Assembly: GCA_964036315.1 (NCBI GenBank)
Contig: OZ038482.1
Span: 15,782,382 to 15,846,381 of the forward strand
Reading direction: 5' to 3'
From: Acanthosepion esculentum
Taxonomy: Eukaryota; Mollusca; Cephalopoda; Sepiida; Sepiidae
Length of the DNA: 64,000 nt
Program-made: the position numbers and the translations under genes
Shown: positions 43,820-55,859 of the stretch, one piece after another
Layout of the letters: each line of letters opens with the position of its first letter
Position numbering within the stretch: the first letter of the stretch is position 1
The notes under the pieces: generated by a model
Told to the model about the DNA's origin: nothing
What the model saw: only the letters and a program-made list of their open reading frames with translations
The model's database searches: none

Positions 43820-44015
43820 ATGATTCCTTCGCTACATAAGAGTTCTCATGTTTCAAAAACAAGAGCCGAAAACCTCAATATAATTATTAAAATTGAAATG
43901 AATTAAACTATCAAGCCCTGTTTCATCCTCAAACGAAAATAATTTTAATAATCATATTGAGGTTTTCGGCTCTTGTTTTTGAAACATGAGAACTCTTATG
44001 TAGCGAAGGAATCAT
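43820..44015. repeat. Near-perfect inverted repeat, arms about 73 bp
   Basis: Left arm ATGATTCCTTCGCTACATAA to ATAATTATTAAAAT (43820-43892); right arm about 43942-44015, its complement ending TTATGTAGCGAAGGAATCAT. Spacer about 50 bp. Each arm carries GAAACATG-N10-TGTAGCG. It lies just upstream of the PLE relic and may be an inverted pair of its terminal repeats (inference). Confidence 0.92.
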
Positions 44016-44033
44016 TTTTTATATTAATTATAA

Positions 44034-44054
44034 TACACACACACACACACACAT

Positions 44055-44114
<60 letters not shown>
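44034..44114. repeat. (CA)n(TA)n microsatellite
   Basis: CA units, one interruption, then TA units. Confidence 0.96.
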
Positions 44115-44118
<4 letters not shown>

Positions 44119-44139
44119 AACAAAAACGATATACTTTTA

Positions 44140-45130
44140 TAAAGGAACGACGGTCTATTACTTCTAAGAAACTACAACGGCATAACTAAAGATAAACAAG
44201 ATAAAACAAGAAATAATAAATGACTTCAAAACCCTAGGATTTACAATAGATATAAAATAAAATCAAAAAATAGTAAATTTCTTATATATGATATAAACTA
44301 AACAACAGAATCTACAAACCACACCCCCCAAAAAAACATCCACCTAACTTATTTAAACAAATACCCATATCTATAAATTCTAGTAGTCGAAAAATATTCA
44401 ATTAATTTTTTAAAAAACATGAATCAACCCTAAGAAACAGCGGAGATTCAAACAAACTAGAATACAAAAATAAAAATATTTCAAACAAAAGAAAAAAGAA
44501 TTATAATTTTGTTCCCCAACACAACAATATAATAAAAACAAGAATAGGGAAAATATTCTACAAAATAATTAGCAAAACCTTCCCTAAAAGTAGCAAATTA
44601 TCAAAAATTATCAACAAAAATACAATCAAAATTACTTATAGTTGCAGTGATAACATAGAGACAATAATAACAAAGCACAATAAAAAAATTCCCAACAAAA
44701 TCAATAATAACAAAAACAACACATGACAAAAGAACACTATTAAATGTAACTGCAGAAAAAAAGGAAAAATTCCACTTAACATTAAATACTTAAACAATAA
44801 CATGATATACAAAGCCATCATAAACATTTACATTAACACAGGGGAAAAAATTTACATAGGGCCCACAAAAAAAAACTTTTCAAGAAAGATATTATAACCA
44901 CAAAATGTCATTCGAAAGGAAAAACAACAAACAATACAACCCTATCAAAATACATATGGAGCCAAAAAAGTAAACAATATCCACACCAAAATCAAATGGG
45001 AAATTATAAAAAGAGAAACCCTATAAAGTATTACTAGTAAAATTGTAAATTATGCTTAGAGGAAAATTTAGCAATAATTAGTTTTAAAAACCAAAATAAA
45101 CTCTTCAGCAACAAAACTGAAATAATGAGT
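44140..45130 (+). pseudogene. Penelope-like element, RT C-terminus and GIY-YIG-like domain
   Basis: Plus-strand frames with many stops. NYNFVPQHNNIIKTRIGKIF then YKIISKTFPKSSKLSKIINK and NTIKITYSCSDNIETIITKH (about 44495-44675) is the conserved block after the RT in PLEs. The next piece, KCNCRKKGKIPLNIKYLNNN then MIYKAIINIY (44738-44835), is a cysteine-containing linker. GEKIYIGPTKKNFSRKI (44842-44890) corresponds to the YIG part of a GIY-YIG nuclease (family usually YIGLT). HTKIKWEIIKRE (about 44980) precedes the end. The base composition is extremely A-rich. PLE proteins combine RT with this nuclease. Confidence 0.75.
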
Positions 45131-45289
45131 AAATGTAAGCATATAAATAAATATTTATTTTTCTATTTAAGCACTAACTAAATATAGACAAATAAATATA
45201 AATAAAAGAAATATAAACTTTATATAAATAAATAAAATGAAAATACAAAATTTAAATAAATAAAAGAAACAAGTGTGCGAGAGTATGCA

Positions 45290-45347
<58 letters not shown>

Positions 45348-45754
45348 AAAAATAATATTTAAAAAATTAAATAACTTCATCATTTAAGCACTATTTTATT
45401 AATAAAACACAAACTTAAGTGTACATGTACCCGTCTACGCGCGTCTATGTGTAAATACGTACGCATACGTACACCTATATAGTCGGGCGAATAGATGTCT
45501 ACGTGTGCGTATACATAAACCTATATATACAGATATATGCATATAAATTCTAACAATAATAAATAAATTCAATTATAAATCTAACCTCCTACAGTTCATA
45601 CGTATGACATCATAAAACGTAATTAAAAATGAATTATAGACCAGTGAACATATACAAATATGTGTATGTGTGCATGTATGTTTATGTGTATGTATATATA
45701 TGTGTGTGTATGTGTATGTATAAGTATTTAATATTTAAGCCGTAGTATCATTTG

Positions 45755-45795
<41 letters not shown>

Positions 45796-46230
45796 TATAC
45801 ATATGAAAAAACTTATTGCCTAAGCATTAATATCAATTATTTATATACGAAACGTAAATAAACGAAATATAACTTCCCTAGCGAAACAACTAAAACGCCC
45901 ATAAAGAAAAATAAAGAAAAATAAGTCTAGAGCCAGAATAAACCCAGGGCTAGTTAGCAACAGATAAAAAAAAAAGGGAAAAAGATTTTAAATGAGCAAA
46001 TGTAGGGAAAAATAGAAAAGGGAAAAATGATCAAGACGCACATCCGTGCAGACGGGCGAAAACAGAAAAGGATGCATAACCGCACCGGACAAGCGCACAC
46101 ACTAACACAGAGAAGACAGAAGAAAACATAATCCAGTTTTAAATGGGCAAGAAAAGAAAAATCGAAAAAATAATATAAGCTGTAAATTGTTGATAACCAC
46201 TGAAGAGTGGACAGACAGGTCCATCCACGA
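45131..46230. other. A-rich non-coding stretch with short TA tracts
   Basis: TA tracts at about 45296-45341 and 45759-45793, and CGTACG/GTCTACG-type irregular repeats at 45430-45530. Could include the 3' region of the PLE; no proof. Confidence 0.5.
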
Positions 46231-46236
46231 AACTCT

Positions 46237-46292
46237 GAGAATCGAAAATGACTATGAACAATCCTGTTTGTTCATAACCATTTTCGATTCTC
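46237..46292. repeat. Hairpin, 25-bp arms
   Basis: GAGAATCGAAAATGACTATG pairs with CATAACCATTTTCGATTCTC (one or two mismatches) around CAATCCTGTTTGTT. Confidence 0.9.
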
Positions 46293-46466
46293 ACTCGTCG
46301 AAGTGCAGTTGAAATGCACTGAAACGAAGTTGCATCTTTGTAGTGAGTAAAATAATTTTGTCTATATGATAAAATTCTAATAAATAAATAATTATCGCTC
46401 TATTATCGGTATCAAGCCCTCTTTTGGATTAATGCTGTTTATATATGACTTTCGTTCTCATCACAT

Positions 46467-46469
<3 letters not shown>

Positions 46470-46552
<83 letters not shown>
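46470..46552. repeat. (TA)n microsatellite
   Basis: About 41 TA units, the longest pure TA tract seen. Confidence 0.97.
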
Positions 46553-46553
<1 letters not shown>

Positions 46554-47393
46554 GCGAGTGCAGTTTGTGTTTATTCTGAGATGAAAACATAAAAATCGTT
46601 GATTTACAATAACTCAAAAAGATGTATTCTGTGACCATCCTTGGACTGAAGAAGTTTGTTATATGTATAAGGAAGATTGAAGCTTTAGAAACTGTGTTAT
46701 TGGATCAAATGATGTCAGAATTCTTTGGCTGAACAACGTTCTTTGGTAAATGCCATCAAACTTATGGATTCATTCGCCGTCGGTTACACTGAACCCCTTC
46801 ACTGCATTCGTCCGCGTCAAAAGGTCACCTGAATCTTGACCTTTTACTTTTTCTTGCATCTGTTTTTCATCTCACGTTTCTACGATTTCCTATTTTATTT
46901 TGTTCTTTTCAAAAGTAGCAAAAACTTCAGGCAATACAGGTTTTTTGTTTTGATGGGAAAGTACGGATTTATTGAAACAAGCATTTTTTTCTTTTGCAGT
47001 TTCAGCGAGCTAAATGCTTTGACTGGGATGATAATCAGCACAGCAAAAGTATAAGAATTATCTCAGATATCATTCTTCTCGGATATTAAAAAAATCGACT
47101 TGAATCTGTAACGTTTATAATTGCAGTAACATAATCGGATTTAATAGAAAATGCCACAAATATTTCAGAATAAATCGTTCAATTCTGATGTAGCTGTCTC
47201 TGAATGGATTCATATATATATGTTAGTTTTAGTGGTGACACTTTTACCACCCTTAGCAAGTCCCACTCAAATTACCATCTAAAAGTCTTGGAGGCCATAT
47301 ATATTCTATCATTAAAGATAAAGACTTTATATTAGGCCTCCAACTAATTACCATTTAAATATTTTTTCTTCCCACCAATAAACTTTGTCCATT

Positions 47394-47444
<51 letters not shown>

Positions 47445-47600
47445 ACTCGATTTAGCTCTGTTGAGCGAGGTACGAAACCGTTAGCTAGCCCGTTTTTCAT
47501 TTTTACTTATTATTATCATGAGTGGTAATAATAAAATTAATTTTTGTCTGTTCATGGCAGTGATAAAACTTTGTACCACCAAACATATCTTTAAATATAT
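46553..47600. other. No gene; TA tract at 47396-47441
   Basis: The frame at 46836-47054 is not recognised. Confidence 0.5.
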
Positions 47601-47800
47601 ATATATTTGTGTATTTAGGCAGCAATCCTTCTTCCATGCACATTTCATTAAAAACGAATGACAAGGTGCTTTTATTTAGTTTTTTTATACAATTTCTCAT
47701 GCGATCTAATAATTTTTTTCTTTTCGGATGATAAATTATATAAAAACTGTCCGAATGTTCTTTTTATCTGAGCGCTTTCGGCTATACATTTAGCCATTTT
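47601..47800 (-). pseudogene. Penelope-like N-terminal fragment, minus strand
   Basis: On the minus strand CCTTGAAAATGGCTAAATG, the stem GGCT/AGCC and GAAAGCGCTC (47800-47770) precede a frame with RNCIKKLNKSTLSFVFNEMC and MEEGLLPKYTNIY. FNE-x-C and EGLLPKYT match the tail of the N-terminal block seen at 48240. Confidence 0.5.
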
Positions 47801-48009
47801 CAAGGATTATATTTCAACTGTTAGAATTAGAAATAGTTTGTTATATGTATGTTTTATAAAATGTTTCATTTTTGTTTCAAAACACGGTCAAGATATTATG
47901 TAGATGTTCAAAGTTAATATTTTTAAGTGTTGGTTTGTTTGTTTGTTTGTCGACAACACTAATATAATAGCATCATCCACATGCAAAAAAAAGGCTAAAA
48001 ATAATGGAA

Positions 48010-48372
48010 GCCTTATTAATAAAAACGCAATATTGATACAAATTTTTTAATCCTATCTAAGCTTTCGGTTTATATAAGCCATTATCAAAGATGACAATTA
48101 CAGTACAATATATTAATACACGGAGATTTCCAAGCAACGACAAACTGTCTTGTCCGTGTATTGCTTAATATATTGTAATGTCATTGTCATCTTTGATAAT
48201 GGCTTATGTAAGCCAAAAGCTTAGACAGGATTAAAAAATATGTATCAATATGGTGATTTTCTTTCGTCTTTCAATGATAATGTTATTAAGCTTATCAGAC
48301 GACGACATGAAAAGAATTTACATAAAATAAATAGACAAAACTTGTCTATATTATTTAATGAAACATGCATCA

Positions 48373-48380
<8 letters not shown>
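48010..48380. mobile_element. Inverted pair of PLE 5' ends
   Basis: ATTGATACAAATTTTTTAAT..TATCTAAGCTTTCGGTTTAT..AAGCCATTATCAAAGATGAC (48029-48095) is repeated as its complement at 48180-48250, with spacer GCAACGACAAACTGTCTTG. The right partner continues into the coding block MYQYGDFLSSFNDNVIKLI (48240) and FNETCIN, then TA/TG repeats. Confidence 0.82.
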
Positions 48381-48457
<77 letters not shown>

Positions 48458-48482
48458 TGTATGTATGTATGTATGTATTTAT
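48372..48482. repeat. (TA)n(TG)n(TATG)n microsatellite
   Basis: Compound tract immediately after the PLE fragment. Confidence 0.95.
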
Positions 48483-48784
48483 ATATAAAATGTGCAATAG
48501 AGCAATTGTCGTCTAAATCACGTAAAAATGAAAATAACACTGACATCACATTTTAACTGATATATTTACCAAAATTAGGCAAAAATATCTTGATATGCTA
48601 AAGAGTGCATTTCTTCAGTAAAGTCGCCATTGATTTCAACCACGACCTCCAGATGAGTTCGGAAACTCATGCCACGCTTCTGGACGGTCCCCTTCTTTAA
48701 ATTGGTGAATGCCGACATAATCCTTTCCTTCAGTTCATGTTATGGACACAACTTATTTGATTAATTGCTACGCTTTAATTAAAC

Positions 48785-48900
48785 GATATTAATTACATTT
48801 ACCGGCCTGAATGTTCAAGAAATTTCGTAGAAAATATGCGTTCTCCGACAGGAATCGGACCTGGATCTCATATGGAAACCGTCATTTGGCCTGACGCACT
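48785..48900 (-). mobile_element. tRNA-Ser-like repeat, fragment
   Basis: ACATTTACCGGCCTGAATGT, GTTCTCCGACAGGAATCGGA, AAACCGTCATTTGGCCTGAC: body end plus part of the tRNA-like sequence, truncated in its D arm. Confidence 0.8.
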
Positions 48901-48924
48901 GGCAACCAATGTATGTGATATACA

Positions 48925-49002
48925 TACGTGATATATATATGATTATATATGATATACATACGTGATATATATATGTGTGTATGCGTGTGTTTGTGTGTGT
49001 AT

Positions 49003-49063
<61 letters not shown>

Positions 49064-49086
49064 AAATTTTGTTTGATGTCTCTGTG

Positions 49087-49146
<60 letters not shown>

Positions 49147-49224
49147 TATGAGATCATCCGACCCCGCTACTTTTTCATACTACTGTTTCCTGGTGTAATT
49201 CAGCTTTGAATATTAAGATTTTTA

Positions 49225-49292
<68 letters not shown>
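48925..49292. repeat. Cluster of TA and TG/TA microsatellites
   Basis: Tracts at about 49008-49060, 49090-49150 and 49229-49291, with GTGATATATATATG variants between 48925 and 49000. Confidence 0.95.
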
Positions 49293-49294
<2 letters not shown>

Positions 49295-49295
<1 letters not shown>

Positions 49296-50070
49296 CTAGC
49301 AGCATGGCCCGGCGTTGCCCGTGATTAATTCAAAAATCGTACGACTCATTAAGCAATCGCTATCACTTGACTTAAAATATTTTTGCCCTTCCTTGCCTTT
49401 AAAGGAGTACCCTTTGCCGTACTGATTTTGCTACACGCCTTACTTCTTACCTATCTCAGACTGCGAATTTTTTCTAAGCTCTATACTAAACCTTAAATCT
49501 GTTACGAAAAAAGAACTAAACAAAATGAACACAAAACGATCAGCTTTAAAAAAGGACTCGTAACTGGAAGAACCGAATGAAAAAAGAATGTTAACAACAA
49601 ATACTTTTTCACGCCCAAACCAGTTCTGCGGAATCAGAATCAACGTTGAGTTTAAGCAAGCGAATGAGCCAATTGGAATAAAGTGCCATGCAGATTTAAA
49701 TTTTTCTCTCTTGTGACGAATGCAGCTATCGATTTTTTTGCTTGCTAGCATGCTAGTTAACATTCGTGTCAGTCAGCTGTTGGCTCTCACGCTAGCCAAT
49801 AGAATCTTCCTGCCTATTCGTGGCAGCCAGCTATATTTTAGCTCTGGCCAGTAGAAAATGACCGCAACTACATGAAAACTGCCGTAGAAGCATGAAAAAT
49901 TCGATTATTTCAACTATCGATGGGAGCTGGGAAATGCAAAGTGGGTCTTGGCTTTGTCCGTAACTTGGAGCATGTGCATGTAAATTTTGGTGAAAATCCG
50001 TAGAAAATTGCGGCCGTGTATTCGTTACACACGCACACACACACACACATCCTGCCTTTTATAGTTAGAG
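49295..50070 (+). mobile_element. Dispersed repeat with ACTAGCAG...CCCGGCGTTGCCCG start
   Basis: Starts ACTAGCAGCATGGCCCGGCG right after a TA tract and ends ACACACATCCTGCCTTTTAT followed by AGTTAGAGATAT. Such ACTAGC..CCCGGC beginnings and ACA..CTTTTATA..AGAT endings are widespread in invertebrate repeats; I cannot name the class. GTGAAAATCCGTAGAAAATT near the end fits the same pattern. Frames within it are not genes. Confidence 0.6.
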
Positions 50071-50895
50071 ATATGTGTCTATGTATGTGGTATAAATATG
50101 ATATATATATATGTGATATATATATATGTGTGTGTGTGTAATATATATGTGATACCTATATATGGTAGCATTAATATATTCCCAGCCTGATATAGAATTA
50201 TTAGCTGAAATTGTTTTTTTTCCAGCAGAATGTTTAATCCTACGTGATTGATATACACAACAGAATTAAGTGCAGTAATAATGATATAGATTATATTGTA
50301 ATAAATCATTGATGTATAAATTAAATTTGTTGCATTCTTTGTCTGCACACTTATATATATTTAATTGTCTTTCTCTATCTGCAATATGAATCAATTTACC
50401 TATATCGCCATCTTTTTTGTTTTGATAATCGAATGTTTCCGAGCATTTCAAATTATGAGAAAATTTAATTTATTCAGAGCAGAAGGTAATCACTTCATCT
50501 CACTGATAGGTAGAAAAAAGTCGCACAAGATCAAATAACCTTACCAGGAAACCATTCAAACTGAGATAAAACCAAGTTTTTCAGGTAAATAAATTTGCAT
50601 ATGAGATACACAGAGTAACCTATCAATTACAGTCATCTGATACAGCGGAAAAAAAACAAATAACGCCCCAATCAATCTTTGTTAATATTATAACCAAACT
50701 GACTCTTTTTTTTCATTTTTACTTTGATTCCTCTTCAAATTCTAGATACACCTAAAACGAAGGACGTCTTCTCTAGCAAAGACACTGATTCCAATGTTGG
50801 AAAAGATTCTCGATCGTTCGAAATGCGAATATATCAACGCATATCATGAGAGTTTATCAATAAACAATAAATGAAAGAGTAATGTCATCCACATT
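50071..50895. other. No gene seen
   Basis: Short TA tracts near 50102-50160, otherwise unremarkable AT-rich DNA. Confidence 0.5.
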
Positions 50896-50897
50896 TA

Positions 50898-51265
50898 TAG
50901 GGTAACCAAAAGAAAACGGGAATTTTTGAAGTGCGTATTGCCAGACATGAGCAAGTGGCAACACTGCGAGACAGTGACCTTGAGCAAGTAAACATTTCGC
51001 CATTTTAGTAACGAGAATGAAATTCACAGTATCCCAGCTGAGATGTTGCAGCAGTCAATGAGGAATCTCAACAGCAGATTTCAAGAATGCATTCGTACAG
51101 GAGGACGCCATCTACAGGACTTAATTTATGAAAAATGAAAATTCCATCATTGTTTCTTAAATGACATGTTTTAAGGTTTCAATTACTATGAATTAAATAG
51201 TTTTCTTCCATCACTCTTGGTTTTATTGGATTGTTAAAAAGTTCGCGTTTTTTTGGGTCACCCTG
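50898..51265 (+). mobile_element. mariner-like element, internally deleted (368 bp)
   Basis: Left end TAGGGTAACCAAAAGAAAAC and right end TTTTTTTGGGTCACCCTG are inverted; TA at 50896-50897 and 51266-51267. Near the 3' side a short frame VNEESQQQISRMHSYRR overlaps the better one MRNLNSRFQECIRTGGRH then LQDLIYEK (about 51056-51138). The latter resembles the final residues of a mariner-type transposase. The rest of the gene is gone. Confidence 0.82.
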
Positions 51266-51267
51266 TA

Positions 51268-51670
51268 CAAACTCCAACCGACATAGATATAAAAATGGAC
51301 ACGCTACACACATATGCGTTTGTGTGTCTAGGTATGAGGTTAAATTAAAGGGTTTACCTACGTAATTTGGAGACTAACGTCCAAAATAACATCGCGTCCT
51401 TCGTCTCTAATTTGGAAATTATTATTTTTCATCCTCTGTGAGCCAAAGAGGTAGAAATTTTGCGAAAATGCATTTTAATTTACAAATATTATGGTAATAT
51501 TCGATGACATGAAATCGAAGAGAAATCAGTTACTGCAAATATTTCATCAATTATCGATCTTCCTTTCTTGATGGAGTACGTCACAAAGTCTTTCGAGATT
51601 TTCGCCATCTCGCCTTGTTGATAGAAAGCAAGACCCCCTACACTAGTAGATAGCGGCTCGGATTGAGGAA
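51268..51670. other. No gene seen
   Basis: Unremarkable. Confidence 0.5.
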
Positions 51671-51674
<4 letters not shown>

Positions 51675-51760
<86 letters not shown>

Positions 51761-51792
51761 TTTTAGAGTAAAAGTAACTATAATGCAAAACA

Positions 51793-51836
<44 letters not shown>
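51675..51836. repeat. (CT)n(AT)n and (TA)n microsatellites
   Basis: CT at 51675-51718, AT to 51757; second TA tract 51797-51836. TTAGAGTAAAAGTAACTATA (about 51763) and the following AACAAACATATATA recur at 52146, so the tract and flank are duplicated around the fold-back unit. Confidence 0.93.
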
Positions 51837-51847
<11 letters not shown>

Positions 51848-51849
<2 letters not shown>

Positions 51850-52130
51850 TATGAAATGGACAAAGTCCGACAATTATTTAAAGACATTTTTATGTTTAAC
51901 ATTCTTTTTTATAGATACAAGTATTTAAGTAAATGCTCTGTTTATAATAAACAGTATTAAATAACCTTTAACGGCGGACGAATTCGGAGGACGAATATTT
52001 TCTATGAAAATTTCTCGGACATTCAGGCCGGTAAATGTTATTTAATACTGTTTATTATAAACAGAGCATTTATTTAAATACTTGTATCTATAAAAAAGAA
52101 TGTTAAACATAATAAATGTCTTTAAATATA
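51848..52130. mobile_element. tRNA-Ser-like family, pure fold-back (inverted body dimer)
   Basis: ATGAAATGGACAAAGTCCGA then ACATTCTTTTTTATAGATAC, AGTAAATGCTCTGTTTATAA and ACAGTATTAAATAAC are mirrored by GTTATTTAATACTGTTTATT to AAAGAATGTTAAACATAATA. Arms are about 100 bp; only GGCGGACGAATTCGGAGGAC and the TTTCTCGGACATTCAGGCCG part remain in the middle. The tRNA-like sequence is lost. Confidence 0.88.
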
Positions 52131-52175
52131 TATGTATATGAATCTTTAGAGTAAAAGTAACTATAATGCAAAACA

Positions 52176-52179
<4 letters not shown>

Positions 52180-52237
<58 letters not shown>
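52180..52237. repeat. (TA)n microsatellite
   Basis: About 28 TA units. Confidence 0.96.
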
Positions 52238-52239
<2 letters not shown>

Positions 52240-54938
52240 AATGGTCGTAGCATTTACCTTTTTGAAACGTGCCCAATACAAAGTAAAGCAATAGATATAT
52301 TTGTCGCTGACATATTTTCTGCAATCGTCCACGATAGCCTGTCTATTTTCTAGTTTATTATCACATGGAAAAATAACTCACCCACTTCCACTCTATGAGT
52401 ATATATGTTTTATTTAGCGTAGATCTGATATTAATTGTTTAATCAAGACCTACCCACATGTCTAATTTTAATTCTAACCTTATCTGAACCCACCCCCTTT
52501 AACTTTCAGAAAAAAGGTAAATTTGTTTTTAAATTTCCTTAAAAATTATTTAATCACGAGTTACTTAACCTCGCCTGCAGAAGTACAATCAAAGCATTGA
52601 AACATGAAAGCTTTTGTGTAGCGATTTAATTTTTTTATTATAATCACTTATAATAAAAAATATAATATATATATATATATCAAAATGATTCTTCAGAGCT
52701 CTCATGTCCCTGCAGAAATCAAATTGTCCCTTTTTCTCCTTATTCCAAAGTTTAACCATTGTATTGAATGAAAGTTTAGAATTCATGTCTTAAATAGCAT
52801 CCATCATATATAATTTTATTTTGCTGCAAACATTAAATCCCATTCGCCAGCAGTCTTATAGCATCTCTGTCGACACAACGGAAGTTTTTTGTTTTTTTAT
52901 TAAATCAGATGTTTTGATATCGATTCGATAAGCCCATATTCGACTTGCTATAAATCTTTCTTCCAAGGAAGAAAAATTGTTTATATCTGCCTAATTTATA
53001 AATATTAACTGCGTGGAAATGTTTTTCCCGAGAAAAATCGTTTTCGACAATCTATTCAATCTCTGAATTTCAAAACAAGATTATTCACAACTTTCGCTAA
53101 CGCCTAATACAACAAAAATAGCTATTCTTATAACTTTATGAATACATTTTCTCGTTGTTTTCCGTGTGTCAGCAAATTATTACAATATTCCAACACTCAT
53201 TTTTGTTTCTTCTCTCAGCATACGTTTTAGCATTTATTTAGTTCTTACCCTGATCTTCATTTGCTCAAAATACTCTTGATAATCTTAGAAAATCACTGTA
53301 AACTACTTTAATAATTATACCGGGTGTAGCAGCAATTTTTTCCAAATCGTGTAACAGCAAACTTGTCCAATTGTTAGATTAAGTTTGAATCGTTGTATCT
53401 TAGAAATGATTAAATATATCTTACTGGAATTCTCCTAGGTTTTTCCAACACTATTAGACTCTACTCTGAGCAATAAGAATGTATATTAAATCTCCAAGCT
53501 TAACAGAAGAATCGTGATGAAATCGATCATAAAAGAAAATGACGCGTTTACCATCCCTTACAAAATCATACGTTGGACGAGGGACTGGAGCAGGAAGAAT
53601 TGTGATATCGTACAATGAACAAATCAATGTACATAAGTAATTATCAGTAAGTATATCTATACACGATAATAATCTGATTTCTGCGTGTATATGTGATTAA
53701 AAAAGATAAAACAGTGAAAACGGCACACTATAATGCAAAGTTTGTTTTCACAATACTAGTAGAATGCTATAAGTTCAAAATAAAGAAATATTAAGTCCAA
53801 TCGGACCAGTTGTTTATCATTAATCAATTATAAATGGACAAATGCTGTATATCCAACGGTCTATTAACTGCTAAATACGGAAGTGTTTTTATTTTTCATA
53901 GAAATTAAAAGGAAGAATCATGGAAAAATTATTAATCTGTTTACACTCTAATCTGCCATAGTGGCATTCCGATGACTATAATATTGATTACTGAGTGGAA
54001 TTACCCAGTCGAATTAGTGCGAATTATTGAGCATCGATGCTTTAGGTTTTGATTGAGGATTTACCGGACATTAAGCCGAGCCACGCTACTAACAAGGTAT
54101 ACGCTGAAATGGTTTATTATCTTTGGTTGACTTAAACTGTCTCTTGTAATATCTGTATACTATTTGTCTTGATTTTATATTAAAATAAATGACTAATATA
54201 GTTATTAGGTGTTAATTTGGATAAAAAATATGTTTAGTTATATAATATATATGTATGTGAAATTATACTCATATATGTATTTTTGTCGAAATGTGTAGTA
54301 TTCTCGGAATCTTTAATACTACTTGTCTCTGTAATCAAACCGAATCTTTCAGAAGGTAAGAAGACATTTATCTACATCTAATTTGCTGTTTTCAACGTGG
54401 CATTTACACAAATTTTCTTGCCACTGCCAACAACATTGTGGCAATCCTGAAAGCTCATGGCACTTGAGAACCAAGGATAAGTCACTCTTGTGCAATTTAT
54501 CATTTAACCAAAAGTTCGCAACAGAACGACCAGACTTATTATTTGAGTAAAATGTTAGCTGGAATGTGGCAGCCATGTTTAACACAACGTTTGTAAATAG
54601 CTTGCAATAAGCTTAAAAGTTTAAAGGAAGATGCTGTTTTATACAATAAGCAAGAAATGGAAGTCATCGCATATTAAAGAGTCACAGGAAGATCACAATA
54701 TTCCTCAAAACGTAAATCTTCTTCATGCAGTTATCTACTAAGCTTATTTGAGGTTGGCACAAGGTCACAAGCGCGGGGCATTGAAATCTATAGAATAGTA
54801 TATGTGATCGAATGAGATTAAAGTTATTTGGATTTTGCTTAGTTTAGCATAAGGCTATGTTAACGGCTCGTTAACCACTCTATGAGTGAATTGATTTGCG
54901 AAACGATCACAAGGAAGGTAGCACAAGTGCGAAGGCCC

Positions 54939-54940
<2 letters not shown>
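52238..54940. other. Longest stretch with nothing recognisable
   Basis: One PLE-end-like motif GAAACATG-N10-TGTAGCG at 52599-52623 followed by a TA run at 52663-52680. Otherwise AT-rich DNA without element ends or credible frames. Confidence 0.5.

Positions 54941-54987
<47 letters not shown>
54941..54987. repeat. (TA)n microsatellite
   Basis: Abuts the Tc1-like element on its left. Confidence 0.96.
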
Positions 54988-54989
<2 letters not shown>

Positions 54990-55520
54990 TTGTGCAAATT
55001 AATTGAAACAACTGCTTTAGTTTCCTTTCTTTTACCCTATGGAGTCACAGAGTGTAATCGATTTCTATTTTTTCCTCAGATTAGGTCAGATAAGTGGCGT
55101 GCAGTAATATGAATCTGTTTTCGGGGTGTATGGCGAAATTTGTTGGGCCTTGAAAAATATTGTGTCATCTGTGTTTGCATCAGATTTTCATCACGCCCAG
55201 ACACTACTGTCTCGACTGTCGATTAGTTGTCCTACGGCCATTGTCTCCGCTGGACGTTACTCCAAGAAAGCGTACGAAAATTATGACGCTGCACGAACAC
55301 ACTGACACGCCTTACCAGTGAGCAAATCAAAATACTATAGAGTGGCCTGGAAACTCTCCTGATTTATAATCTAATCGCGAATCTGTGGTCAATCTGCACG
55401 AAACGACTTCGTGGAATGGACATACGAAGTACTAACATGTGCACTGTGTCATTGGAAAAATACGAATGAAAGTAAATACTAATTGAATTATTCGTTTTAT
55501 TTCAATTAATTTGCACAAAG
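54988..55520 (+). mobile_element. Tc1-like element family 2, best copy
   Basis: Ends CCTTGTGCAAATTAATTGAA and TTCAATTAATTTGCACAAAG are inverted repeats; microsatellites lie directly outside both (TA at left, TG at right). Related to 16541-16798 and 23634-24205. Non-autonomous at about 530 bp. Confidence 0.88.
55200..55440 (+). pseudogene. Tc1-like transposase remnant, family 2
   Basis: SAGRYSKKAYENYDAARTH near 55250 and IEWPGNSPDL*SNRESVV near 55340. In the second, WPGNSPDLNPIEN is the family motif that carries the third catalytic residue (glutamate); here the N is a stop. The N-terminal DNA-binding part is missing. Confidence 0.7.
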
Positions 55521-55562
55521 GTGTGTGTGTGTGTGTGTGTGTGTGTGTCTGTGTCTGTGTGT

Positions 55563-55620
<58 letters not shown>
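55521..55620. repeat. (TG)n microsatellite
   Basis: TG units with a few TC interruptions, directly after the Tc1-like end. Confidence 0.97.
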
Positions 55621-55622
<2 letters not shown>

Positions 55623-55859
55623 AGAAATGAATCAATATCAACAGAAAGAGCAACACACTTCAGAGACAGAGAGGAGGCCATATGTATCAAATAATATACC
55701 AAGATAAAAGATACTAGAGAATCAATTAAGCGACTACATTAAAGACTGGCAAAGCATACCAAAATGAGAGAATAGCAGATGGAATAATAGGTCTGTTGAT
55801 AGTGACTAATGGATAACAAAATTAGTAGAATACTAATCAACAAATTCCCAGAGCTTGAT

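Noticed and set aside
53320..53360. ACCGGGTGTAGC as a mariner-type end
   Set aside because: No inverted partner was found downstream.
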